From Desulfonatronospira sp. (lineage in GTDB: Bacteria; Desulfobacterota; Desulfovibrionia; Desulfovibrionales; Desulfonatronovibrionaceae), in contig SLAE01000119.1 in assembly GCA_007127015.1 (NCBI GenBank), positions 1 through 12,485 on the forward strand: DNA of 12,485 nucleotides, given 5' to 3'. Both the position numbers and the translations under genes were made by a program. The notes below the pieces were generated by a model. That model searched no databases, had not been told where the DNA came from, and saw only the letters and a list, made by a program, of their open reading frames with translations. This document shows positions 7,140 to 12,485 of the stretch, piece after piece; the stretch's first letter is position 1; the number at the start of each line of letters is the position of its first letter.

Positions 7140-7595
7140 ATGAGAAAATCCGTTGTCATCAGTGTGATCTGCGCTTTTATTGTCGGCTTTCTGGTTTTGC
7201 CGTCTCTGTATGCAGGTCTGACCTACCAGCATGAGTACAAGGATCAGGACATGGAGTACAAGCACGGGTCATATCCGGATGAGATGCTGCTCTATGCTCC
7301 CGAGGAGTACGGCGAGATGAGAGAGGCCCCTTCTCCTTTTTCCCACAGCGTGCATGAAGATTTCGAGTGCACCGACTGCCACCATACCTGGGACGGGGAA
7401 AAGGAAATCAAGGGCTGTATGGATGCGGGATGCCACGATATGGCTGTAGCTGAAGAGCCTCAGGACAGACGCGACATCCGTTATTTTTACAAGGCCTATC
7501 ATGACATGTGCATGACCGGTTGTCACCGGGATCTGGCCAGGGCTGGCGAAACTTCCGGCCCCACCGCATGCCCTGACTGCCATCCCCGAGATTAG
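7140..7595 (+). CDS. Periplasmic tetraheme cytochrome c, class III (c3-type)
   Basis: Class III cytochromes carry electrons in the periplasm of sulfate reducers, typically from hydrogenases or formate dehydrogenases to membrane complexes. The 151-residue precursor has a Sec signal peptide (basic MRK, hydrophobic core to about residue 20, likely cleavage after LYA at 25). The mature part begins with an acidic stretch (26-65) before the c3 fold. Four heme sites are visible: C77-TD-CH, C93-MDAG-CH (CX4CH), C124-MTG-CH (CX3CH) and C144-PD-CH. Four further histidines fit the distal ligands of c3: H69 and H72 (FSHSVH), H82 (CHH) and H121 (AYHD). The third site is odd, since c3 normally has CXXCH there. 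ATG 7140 follows AAGGAGGT at 7123-7130; a second AAGGAG at 7133-7138 is probably too close. It has its own promoter and terminator, so it is likely monocistronic. Confidence 0.93.
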   Translation: MRKSVVISVICAFIVGFLVLPSLYAGLTYQHEYKDQDMEYKHGSYPDEMLLYAPEEYGEMREAPSPFSHSVHEDFECTDCHHTWDGEKEIKGCMDAGCHDMAVAEEPQDRRDIRYFYKAYHDMCMTGCHRDLARAGETSGPTACPDCHPRD

Positions 7596-7621
7596 TAGAG
7601 TGTTAATTTTTTAACCTGTGC

Positions 7622-7645
7622 GGGGGAGCAGGGCTCCCCCTTTTA
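7622..7645 (+). terminator. Rho-independent terminator after the cytochrome gene
   Basis: GGGGGAGC and GCTCCCCC form a perfect 8-bp GC-rich stem with a 3-base loop at 7622-7640, followed directly by TTTTAT. It begins 26 bases after the cytochrome stop codon. Confidence 0.92.
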
Positions 7646-7720
7646 TCTGCTGAGCCTGCTTTTCTTTCCCGGAAGACAGGCGAACTTTTATTGGGTCCAA
7701 AAACAGCCTTGTCCATTACA

Positions 7721-7726
7721 TATAAT
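7721..7726 (+). promoter_or_regulatory. Candidate -10 element upstream of the coiled-coil gene
   Basis: A perfect TATAAT lies in the gap between the cytochrome terminator and the start codon at 7847. The -35 position 17 bases upstream is poor (CAAAAA), so support is weak, but a promoter is expected here because a strong terminator precedes it. Confidence 0.35.
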
Positions 7727-7846
7727 CATTTTTGCCCGGCCTGTTCACAATCCCTGTCCCTGCCAAACAGACAGAATTCAAGCGTTGTCGATCCAGAACT
7801 AAATTAAAGCGCCATATCGTCAGACAGCTGACAGGAGGGAGGATAA

Positions 7847-9007
7847 ATGGCTTCAGAAAAAGAAAAAGTAAGAAATGATGAAGAAGAGATCGTAGATCTT
7901 ACCGAAGTCATCGAGGAAGGGGATGCCAGGAAGATGAAACCCGCTGCAAAAGATTCCCCGAATCAAGACAATGCTTTAGACGATGAATTGAAAGATCTTT
8001 TCGACAACATGGTGCCTCAAAAAAATTCCGGTCAGACCGGTCAGGATCCGGATCTGGACAGCGAATTCGAGGATCTGTTCAGAGATGAGGATGAGCGCGG
8101 AGAAGACAGGCTTCCGGATGAAGCTGTTCATTCCAGGGAGAAAATGGACAGCCTGCTTGAGGAAGGCGGAACAGAGGTTGAGGAGGCATTCCCGGAAAAT
8201 ATTCCTGGCCCGGAAGCGGCTTTAATTCAGGAGCCGGGTCTGGAACGGGAGGAGAAAAATTCAGAACCTGATGCAGATCACGTACAGCAGGTTGTTTCCA
8301 GGCTGAGCTCTTTGGAAGATCGCCTTGAACACACCAGGGAACAGGTAGAGGGTATTACGGATGACCTGGAACAGCGGGTGCTCGAAATACTGGAGGATAA
8401 AGGATCGAAGCTTAATTTTATTCAGGAACTGGTACCTGATAATGTTGATCAGGCCCTGGCCGAAGCTCTGGAAAAAACAGGAACCAGCGCGGCTTTGATG
8501 AGCCAAGGTCTTGAGCAGATCGGTTCAAGGGTTGAAGCTCTTGAGGAGCTGTTCCTTGAGCATGCTGAACTGATCAGGAAAAACATGTCCGGTGAACATG
8601 GCCCGGACTTGCCTGAGAAATTCGATGAGTTGAAGCGGGAGATCGCTCTAAGTCATGAGTCCAGAATTGAGGAGGTTCTTTCAAGCTGGGAAAAGGAAAA
8701 AAAGTCTTTGACTGAAGAACTGGAAAAAGCCAGGACTGCACAGAAAGACATTCTTGAAAAGCTCGATTCTCTCAGCCGGAACATAGACGATGTTAAAGAA
8801 AAAAACAACACCTATCCTGAACTGCTGGAAAAGCTGGAAGTCCTGCATCAGAGCTTTGTAGGCAGAGATGAGCTGGACGTGATGCTCTCCCGGATAAAGG
8901 TCGAACTTGAGGAGCATGTTCAAAGAACTGTCCCGGGAGCAGCCGCAAAGGTGATAAGGGAAGAGATCATGGCCATGCTGCAAGAGAAAAAACAGGACCA
9001 GGACTGA
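7847..9007 (+). CDS. Acidic coiled-coil protein of unknown function
   Basis: I do not recognise a named family. The 386-residue product is cytoplasmic (no signal peptide or membrane helix) and very rich in Glu and Asp. Its N-terminus carries the short motif EEEIVDLTEVIEEGD (12-26), which I recall as recurring at the start of uncharacterised Desulfovibrio proteins. Residues 27-145 look disordered and contain two related acidic pieces, DELKDLFDNM (46-55) and SEFEDLFRDE (72-81). Residues about 145-360 are heptad-rich coiled coil (SRLSSLEDRLEHTREQVEGITDDLEQRV and three more blocks). A terminal amphipathic segment, VPGAAAKVIREEIMAMLQE (362-380), somewhat resembles the REEI-type multimerisation tail of polar scaffold proteins such as PopZ. 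ATG 7847 follows AGGAGG at 7833-7838. A scaffold or adaptor role is possible but only inferred. Confidence 0.85.
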   Translation: MASEKEKVRNDEEEIVDLTEVIEEGDARKMKPAAKDSPNQDNALDDELKDLFDNMVPQKNSGQTGQDPDLDSEFEDLFRDEDERGEDRLPDEAVHSREKMDSLLEEGGTEVEEAFPENIPGPEAALIQEPGLEREEKNSEPDADHVQQVVSRLSSLEDRLEHTREQVEGITDDLEQRVLEILEDKGSKLNFIQELVPDNVDQALAEALEKTGTSAALMSQGLEQIGSRVEALEELFLEHAELIRKNMSGEHGPDLPEKFDELKREIALSHESRIEEVLSSWEKEKKSLTEELEKARTAQKDILEKLDSLSRNIDDVKEKNNTYPELLEKLEVLHQSFVGRDELDVMLSRIKVELEEHVQRTVPGAAAKVIREEIMAMLQEKKQDQD

Positions 9008-9080
9008 AAACAGGTTTTTCTTTCCCTTACTTCTTTCAGCCACCGTCCAGTTTTTTCGTCATGCGAAACCAGCGCTCAAT

Positions 9081-9140
9081 CCTTTTCAAACATGTAAAAA
9101 ATTTTCAAAAGGGGAGTGCCTGACCGGTTTTTCCCTTTTG
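9081..9140 (+). other. Two mutually exclusive hairpins upstream of a terminator
   Basis: CAAAAGGG (9106-9113) pairs perfectly with CCCTTTTG (9133-9140), giving an 8-bp stem with a 19-base loop that abuts the terminator stem at 9141. The same AAAAGG (9107-9112) can instead pair with CCTTTT at 9081-9086. Such competing stems ahead of a terminator are what a transcription attenuator would need, but no ligand-binding fold was recognised. Confidence 0.4.
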
Positions 9141-9197
9141 ACCGCCCGGAAATGTTTTGTCTGGTCAAAACCATTTCCCCACCGGGCGGTTTTTTTT
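9141..9197 (+). terminator. Strong Rho-independent terminator or attenuator
   Basis: ACCGCCCGG (9141-9149) pairs perfectly with CCGGGCGGT (9182-9190). The stem continues through an internal bulge with AAATG/CATTT (9150-9154, 9172-9176) and TTTTG/CAAAA (9155-9159, 9166-9170), closing on a 6-base loop. Eight T residues (9190-9197) follow. It could simply end the coiled-coil gene transcript, which stops at 9007, but the T-run finishes only 20 bases before the next start codon at 9218, leaving no room for a downstream promoter. Confidence 0.9.
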
Positions 9198-9217
9198 CAA
9201 CCAGAAGAGAGGCAGAC

Positions 9218-9394
9218 ATGGATCAGGCACAGAAGCAGGCTGTACAGGTGACCAAGGAGATAGTGGTCAAATTTATTGAGGTGGGTCGTATTTCACCGGG
9301 CAATTTCCATGAGTTTTTTGCACCTATATACAAAGAAGTTCTGGCCACCATCAAGACCCAGGAAGAACAGTCAGAGCCGGGTGAAACCGGTTAG
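9218..9394 (+). CDS. Small 58-residue protein resembling the MucR N-terminal segment
   Basis: The product is 58 residues, mostly one or two amphipathic helices with an acidic tail (EEQSEPGETG). The core QVTKEIVVKFIEVGRISPGNFHEFFAPIYKEVLATI (residues 10-45) recalls from memory the N-terminal pattern of MucR/Ros regulators (LT-EIV--YV-N--V---LP-LI--VH-AL), but the zinc-finger DNA-binding part of those proteins is absent. The start was set at ATG 9218, which follows AGAGAGG at about 9206-9212; an in-frame ATG at 9116 would translate through the terminator and is rejected. ubiE begins three bases after the stop, so the two are almost certainly co-transcribed and perhaps translationally coupled. 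Function is unknown; a small multimerising or regulatory protein is an inference. Confidence 0.75.
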   Translation: MDQAQKQAVQVTKEIVVKFIEVGRISPGNFHEFFAPIYKEVLATIKTQEEQSEPGETG

Positions 9395-9397
9395 CCC

Positions 9398-10105
9398 ATG
9401 CACGGTGAGCACGGCCGGAAAGTAGCCGGCTATTTCAGCAGCATCGTTCCCTGGTACGATTTCCTGAACCATTTTTTGAGCCTGGGTCAGGATATCTGCT
9501 GGAGGCGCAGACTGGTCAGCCATGTCCGTGTTCCTGAAAACGGACTGGCCCTTGATCTGGCCGCAGGTACAATGGATGTGACCAGGGAGATTCTGCGCAC
9601 TGCTTCCGGTCGGACCGTTCTGGCTGTGGACCTGACTCTGCCCATGCTGGTCAGAGGCAGGCAGAAGCTGAATCCGCCGCTCAGCATGCGCATGAATGCG
9701 GTGCAGGCTGACGGATGTCTTCTGCCTCTGCGGGATGAAAGTGTTGACTGTGTCAGCATTGCTTTCGGCATTAGAAACATTGTGCCGCGCTGGCAGGCTT
9801 ATGAGGAGATTCTGCGGGTGCTCAAACCGGGGGGGCGGCTGTGTATTCTGGAGTTTGGCACCGGCAGAAAAAGAATCTGGGGCGGTCTTTACAATTTTTA
9901 CCTGTCCAGTATTCTTCCATTAATCGGCAGGCTTTTTTCAAAGGACCGGGAAGCTTACACCTATCTGGCGCAGACCATCGCGGACTTTCCCGATGAGGAC
10001 AGACTGGGCCGGGAACTGCTGGAAGCCGGTTTTTCAAAATTTTTTTGTTACCCTATGAGCTCAGGGATAGTATATGTACACATAGCCCGGAAGAAAGAAC
10101 CCTAA
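9398..10105 (+). CDS. ubiE: UbiE/MenG, demethylmenaquinone methyltransferase
   Basis: This SAM-dependent methyltransferase does the C-methylation that ends menaquinone synthesis (or the matching ubiquinone step elsewhere). The 235-residue product has the family N-terminus YDFLNHFLSLGQDICWRR (20-37), SAM motif I LDLAAGTMDVT (52-62), an acidic ribose-binding position in AVDLTLPML (76-84), the DCVSIAFGIRNI signature (117-128) and RVLKPGGRLCILEF (140-153). The genes for MqnB, MqnD and a prenyl synthase nearby indicate menaquinone rather than ubiquinone, so menG would also be a fitting name. ATG 9398 has no good Shine-Dalgarno and is three bases from the preceding stop, suggesting translational coupling. 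Its TAA stop overlaps the stop of the convergent DUF2065 gene by four bases. Confidence 0.94.
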   Translation: MHGEHGRKVAGYFSSIVPWYDFLNHFLSLGQDICWRRRLVSHVRVPENGLALDLAAGTMDVTREILRTASGRTVLAVDLTLPMLVRGRQKLNPPLSMRMNAVQADGCLLPLRDESVDCVSIAFGIRNIVPRWQAYEEILRVLKPGGRLCILEFGTGRKRIWGGLYNFYLSSILPLIGRLFSKDREAYTYLAQTIADFPDEDRLGRELLEAGFSKFFCYPMSSGIVYVHIARKKEP

Positions 10106-10302
10106 AGTTTCTGTCCCAGATAGATGGCCAGAACCCCCAGCAGAAGACCGGCAAGGCCAAGCAGGCGCAGACTGGAAGGAGGCTGTCTGGCCAGTGTGTT
10201 CAGAATACCCGGCATTTTTTCCGGGAACAGAAAATAAGGGATGCTTTCAAGAATAAAGGCCAGCCCGAGGGCGCTTAATAATAGAGTCAGGTCTAACTGC
10301 AT
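10102..10302 (-). CDS. DUF2065 (YjeT-like) small membrane protein
   Basis: The 66-residue product has the DUF2065 layout: an N-terminal membrane helix (about 5-26, LTLLLSALGLAFILESIPYF), a short polar linker with the family-like FPEKMPGILNTLA (26-38) and SSLRLLGL, and a second helix (about 46-62). In enterobacteria the homologue YjeT is near hflKC; its function is unknown. The start is the ATG on base 10302, with AAGG eight bases upstream on the minus strand; an in-frame ATG at 10332 has no such site. The gene is tail-to-tail with ubiE and its stop overlaps the ubiE stop by four bases (10102-10105), so no terminator can separate them. It is divergent from mqnB, with 90 bp between the two starts that must hold both promoters. 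Confidence 0.87.
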   Translation of the reverse strand: MQLDLTLLLSALGLAFILESIPYFLFPEKMPGILNTLARQPPSSLRLLGLAGLLLGVLAIYLGQKL

Positions 10303-10392
10303 GCTTAATACCTTACAAAAACACCTGTTCAAAGTCTACATAATGAAAAAGCAGCTCCTTCCTGTAATTGCCAGCCTCAGGAGCCCGGGTGC

Positions 10393-11115
10393 ATGATATT
10401 GTTTGCGGCTGCCACCGCCAGAGAGCTTAAGCATTTCTGCCCGGGCAATGAAGGATTTGATTTTAAAACCGGGTTAAGGCAGGCTGCAGTATACTGCGGA
10501 TGCCGAGTGGGCTTTCTGGTCTGCGGTGTAGGTCCGCTTAATGCCGCTCTTGGACTGCAGCGTATATTGCTCACTGATTCCGGCATTGAGCTGGTGATCA
10601 ACGTGGGCATCGCCGGAAGCTATGACCTTGAAAAGGACCCTCTGGGCACGGTGTGCAGAGCAAAAGCGGAGATCTGGCCGGAATACGGGATAAGGACAGG
10701 TGACGCGCATGTGGATGTGCATGCCCTTGGCTTTCCTTTACTTGGCCGGGGCAGAAGCGCCCTGTGGAACAGGATGGAACTTGACGCAGAAGAACTGAGC
10801 AGCTTTAAGGACATATTGCATCTGGAAACGGATGCTTCCTGGAACGAGGCTGTCGCCCTGACCGTATCCGGAGCAAGCGGAAGTGTCGCGCTGGCTCAAA
10901 GGCTTGCGCAGGGGTACCGGGCGGATATGGAAAACATGGAAGGCTTCGCTCTTGCTTATGTGTGCCGCATGCATAAAGTTCCCTTTGTGGAAATCCGCTC
11001 CATCTCCAATCTTGCGGGATCAAGAAACGCCAGCGACTGGAATCTCGAGGCGGCGTTCACATCCCTGAGCAGGATCTGGGACAGACTGTGGAAAAGGAAA
11101 AAGGAGATGCGGTGA
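10393..11115 (+). CDS. mqnB: MqnB, futalosine hydrolase
   Basis: MqnB removes the nucleobase from futalosine to give dehypoxanthine futalosine, an intermediate in the chorismate-to-menaquinone route that replaces the Men pathway in many anaerobes. The 240-residue product has the nucleoside phosphorylase/hydrolase (PNP/UDP) fold: GVGPLNAALGL (46-56), the nucleoside-binding LVINVGIAGSYD (67-78), and the MENMEGFALAYVC segment (177-189), which carries the glutamates that bind ribose in this superfamily. The C-terminal RSISNLAGSRNASDW (199-213) holds the usual catalytic-region aspartate. MTA/SAH nucleosidase is the nearest alternative, but the overlapping mqnD gene downstream settles the call. ATG 10393 follows CAGGAG at 10378-10383. 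The stop overlaps the mqnD GTG start (GTGA, 11112-11115), indicating translational coupling. Confidence 0.92.
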   Translation: MILFAAATARELKHFCPGNEGFDFKTGLRQAAVYCGCRVGFLVCGVGPLNAALGLQRILLTDSGIELVINVGIAGSYDLEKDPLGTVCRAKAEIWPEYGIRTGDAHVDVHALGFPLLGRGRSALWNRMELDAEELSSFKDILHLETDASWNEAVALTVSGASGSVALAQRLAQGYRADMENMEGFALAYVCRMHKVPFVEIRSISNLAGSRNASDWNLEAAFTSLSRIWDRLWKRKKEMR

Positions 11116-11942
11116 GTGCTGATTTATCGGCTGAGACCATAAATGTGGCAATATCTCCCTGCCCCAATGACAGTTTTATCTTCAGCGCCTGGGTAATGGG
11201 GCTTATTCCTGATCTTGAGAACTCAAGAACCAGATTTTTCTGGCAGGACATCGATGTCCTCAATAGATGGGCGGCACAGGGAAAATGCAGGGTGACCAAG
11301 GTCTCGGCAAGCCAGGCCCTGGAAATGGAAGAAGCATGCGAGATTTTATCCGCTGGAGGAGCATTTGGGCTGGAGCACGGGCCGAAACTGGTTTCCAGAA
11401 GAGGTCTTGGAAAAAGACCGGAAAAAATTGCAGTGCCGGGCCTGCAGACTACAGCCTTCACCCTGCTGCGCTCGGCTCTTGATTATGAGTTTGAGCCCCT
11501 GTCCATGCCTTTCAACCAAATAGTGGACGGTATTTTGGCCGGAAAGGCCGAAGCCGGGCTGCTCATTCATGAAACAGCCCTGCTCTACCGGGATTATAAG
11601 CTGGATTTGGTCCTTGACCTGGGACGATGGTGGGAGAACCAAACTTCAGGACTGCCCCTGCCGCTGGGCTGTGTGGTATTGCGCAAAGGTTCGGATCCCG
11701 GTCTGAAATCCCTGGTGGAGGAGCAGATCCGCGCAAGCCTCGATGCGGGACGGGCGCAAAGATCAGTTATCATGCCCCTGGTTGTCCATCTGGCCCAGGA
11801 ACTTGATCCGAAAGTGATTGACAGACATATTCAGGCTTACGTAAACGAATACACCAGGGATATGGGCCCTCAGGGAGCACAGGCTCTGGAAGTTCTGAGA
11901 GCACTTAAACATACTGCCCGACAGTCTGCAGCAAAAAAATGA
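11112..11942 (+). CDS. mqnD: MqnD, 1,4-dihydroxy-6-naphthoate synthase
   Basis: MqnD converts cyclic dehypoxanthine futalosine to 1,4-dihydroxy-6-naphthoate, which is then prenylated and methylated to menaquinone. The 276-residue product has a periplasmic-binding-protein-like two-lobed fold but no signal peptide, as expected for this cytosolic enzyme. The family signature SPCPNDSFIFSAW (15-27) is intact, followed by DIDVLNRWA, VTKVSASQALEM, the glycine-rich SAGGAFGLEHGPKLV and the LPLPLGCVVLRKG hinge segment. The start was set at GTG 11112 because AAGGAG at 11101-11106 lies five bases upstream and the GTGA overlaps the mqnB stop. A GTG at 11088 is in frame but has no ribosome site. A polyprenyl synthase gene begins 22 bp after the stop, so mqnB-mqnD-prenyl synthase is probably one operon. 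Confidence 0.95.
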   Translation: MSADLSAETINVAISPCPNDSFIFSAWVMGLIPDLENSRTRFFWQDIDVLNRWAAQGKCRVTKVSASQALEMEEACEILSAGGAFGLEHGPKLVSRRGLGKRPEKIAVPGLQTTAFTLLRSALDYEFEPLSMPFNQIVDGILAGKAEAGLLIHETALLYRDYKLDLVLDLGRWWENQTSGLPLPLGCVVLRKGSDPGLKSLVEEQIRASLDAGRAQRSVIMPLVVHLAQELDPKVIDRHIQAYVNEYTRDMGPQGAQALEVLRALKHTARQSAAKK

Positions 11943-11964
11943 GAACAGCGCTTTACAACCGATC

Positions 11965-12485
11965 ATGGACAAGATGAGCAAAATCAGAGAATTTTTTAAT
12001 GAGGAACTGCCCCTGGTCAATGCCTCCCTCTACCGGGAACTGGCCGAGCTTAATCCCCTGGTCAGGGAGGTGGCTGAGCATGTTCTTATGGCTGGAGGAA
12101 AGCGGCTTCGGCCCATGCTGACCATTCTATCGGCAAGATGTCTGGGTTACGACGCAGAGGATGTCTACCCCCTGGCCTGCTCCCTGGAACTGCTGCATTC
12201 AGCAACGCTGATCCATGATGATATCCTGGACAATGCGGATGTACGCAGGGGGCGCCAGACAGCACACCTTATTTTCGGACTGCATCGAACAGTGCTTGCC
12301 GGAGACGCCCTTCTGGCGCTGGCCAATAAGATTGTGGCCAGGTACGATATCCCCTCCATGAATTACTGCGTGGCTGAGGCGATTATGAACACTGCCGCTG
12401 GAGAGGTGGAAGAAATCGCGCAGTTGCGCAGACCCCGGGCAGACAGCGATGTTTATTATGAGATTATACGCATGAAAACCGCTGA
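11965..12485 (+). CDS. Long-chain all-trans polyprenyl diphosphate synthase (3' end missing)
   Basis: Enzymes of this family (IspB, HepT and relatives) extend farnesyl diphosphate with isopentenyl units to make the quinone side chain. The first 173 residues are visible, about half of the usual 320; the second Asp-rich motif is beyond the window. Seen are GGKRLRP (44-50), the first aspartate-rich motif HDDILDNADVRRG (84-96) and LAGDALLALA (111-120). The residues four and five before the first Asp of DDxxD are small (Ala80, Thr81), as in E. coli IspB and unlike short-chain farnesyl synthases, so a long product is inferred. This suits the menaquinone context; the chain length cannot be fixed from sequence. 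The start is ATG 11965, or in frame ATG 11974; neither has a clear Shine-Dalgarno, so coupling to mqnD translation is likely. Confidence 0.93.
   Translation, partial: MDKMSKIREFFNEELPLVNASLYRELAELNPLVREVAEHVLMAGGKRLRPMLTILSARCLGYDAEDVYPLACSLELLHSATLIHDDILDNADVRRGRQTAHLIFGLHRTVLAGDALLALANKIVARYDIPSMNYCVAEAIMNTAAGEVEEIAQLRRPRADSDVYYEIIRMKTA

Noticed and set aside
9116..9217. N-terminal extension of the 58-residue protein from an upstream ATG
   Set aside because: It would be translated straight through the terminator stem and T-run at 9141-9197, and a better placed ATG with a ribosome site exists at 9218.
1..12485. CRISPR array, toxin-antitoxin pair, defence island or prophage
   Set aside because: No regularly spaced direct repeats, no paired small overlapping genes of that type, and nearly every gene is assignable to DNA, heme or quinone metabolism.

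Overview
The window reads as chromosomal backbone of an anaerobic, cytochrome-rich deltaproteobacterium, most likely a sulfate reducer of the Desulfovibrionales. This is inferred from three things seen together: a periplasmic class III (c3-type) tetraheme cytochrome, a siroheme-decarboxylase-like AsnC-fold protein beside hemL (the alternative, siroheme-based heme route), and menaquinone made by the futalosine route (mqnB, mqnD). No transposase, phage gene, integron, CRISPR array, tRNA or rRNA was seen. Genes are compact and mostly on the + strand.

Layout. 1-1513: 3' part of ruvB (Holliday junction motor), then thyX (flavin-dependent thymidylate synthase) with a short gap. 1562-2530 (minus): an unrecognised eight-helix membrane protein, convergent with thyX and divergent from dprA. 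2531-2840: a 310-bp AT-rich divergent regulatory region with no gene. 2841-5147: dprA (DNA-processing protein) and xerC (tyrosine recombinase). 5232-7022: ahbB-like siroheme decarboxylase subunit and hemL, two steps of heme supply. 7140-7595: secreted tetraheme cytochrome c3 with its own promoter, a 9-bp inverted repeat in its leader and a strong terminator. 7847-9007: an acidic coiled-coil protein of unknown function. 9008-9217: a leader with several hairpins, the last being a strong terminator 20 bp before the next start codon. 9218-10105: a 58-residue protein and ubiE/menG. 10102-10302 (minus): a DUF2065 membrane protein. 10393-12485: mqnB, mqnD and the start of a long-chain polyprenyl diphosphate synthase.

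How the genes fit together. The right third is a menaquinone module: MqnB and MqnD act on the futalosine branch, the prenyl synthase supplies the side chain, and UbiE/MenG does the final C-methylation. The middle is a heme module (HemL feeds 5-aminolevulinate, AhbB acts on siroheme), placed next to a heme-consuming periplasmic cytochrome. Both serve anaerobic electron transport. The left third is DNA metabolism (ruvB, thyX, dprA, xerC).

Most of the window is ordinary housekeeping. The points worth a second look are the non-canonical CX3CH heme site in the cytochrome, the CRP/FNR-like operator or stem-loop in its leader, the terminator and alternative hairpins in front of the small gene-ubiE pair, the MucR-like 58-residue protein, and the acidic coiled-coil protein. 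I did not find convincing evidence of a wholly new multi-gene system.
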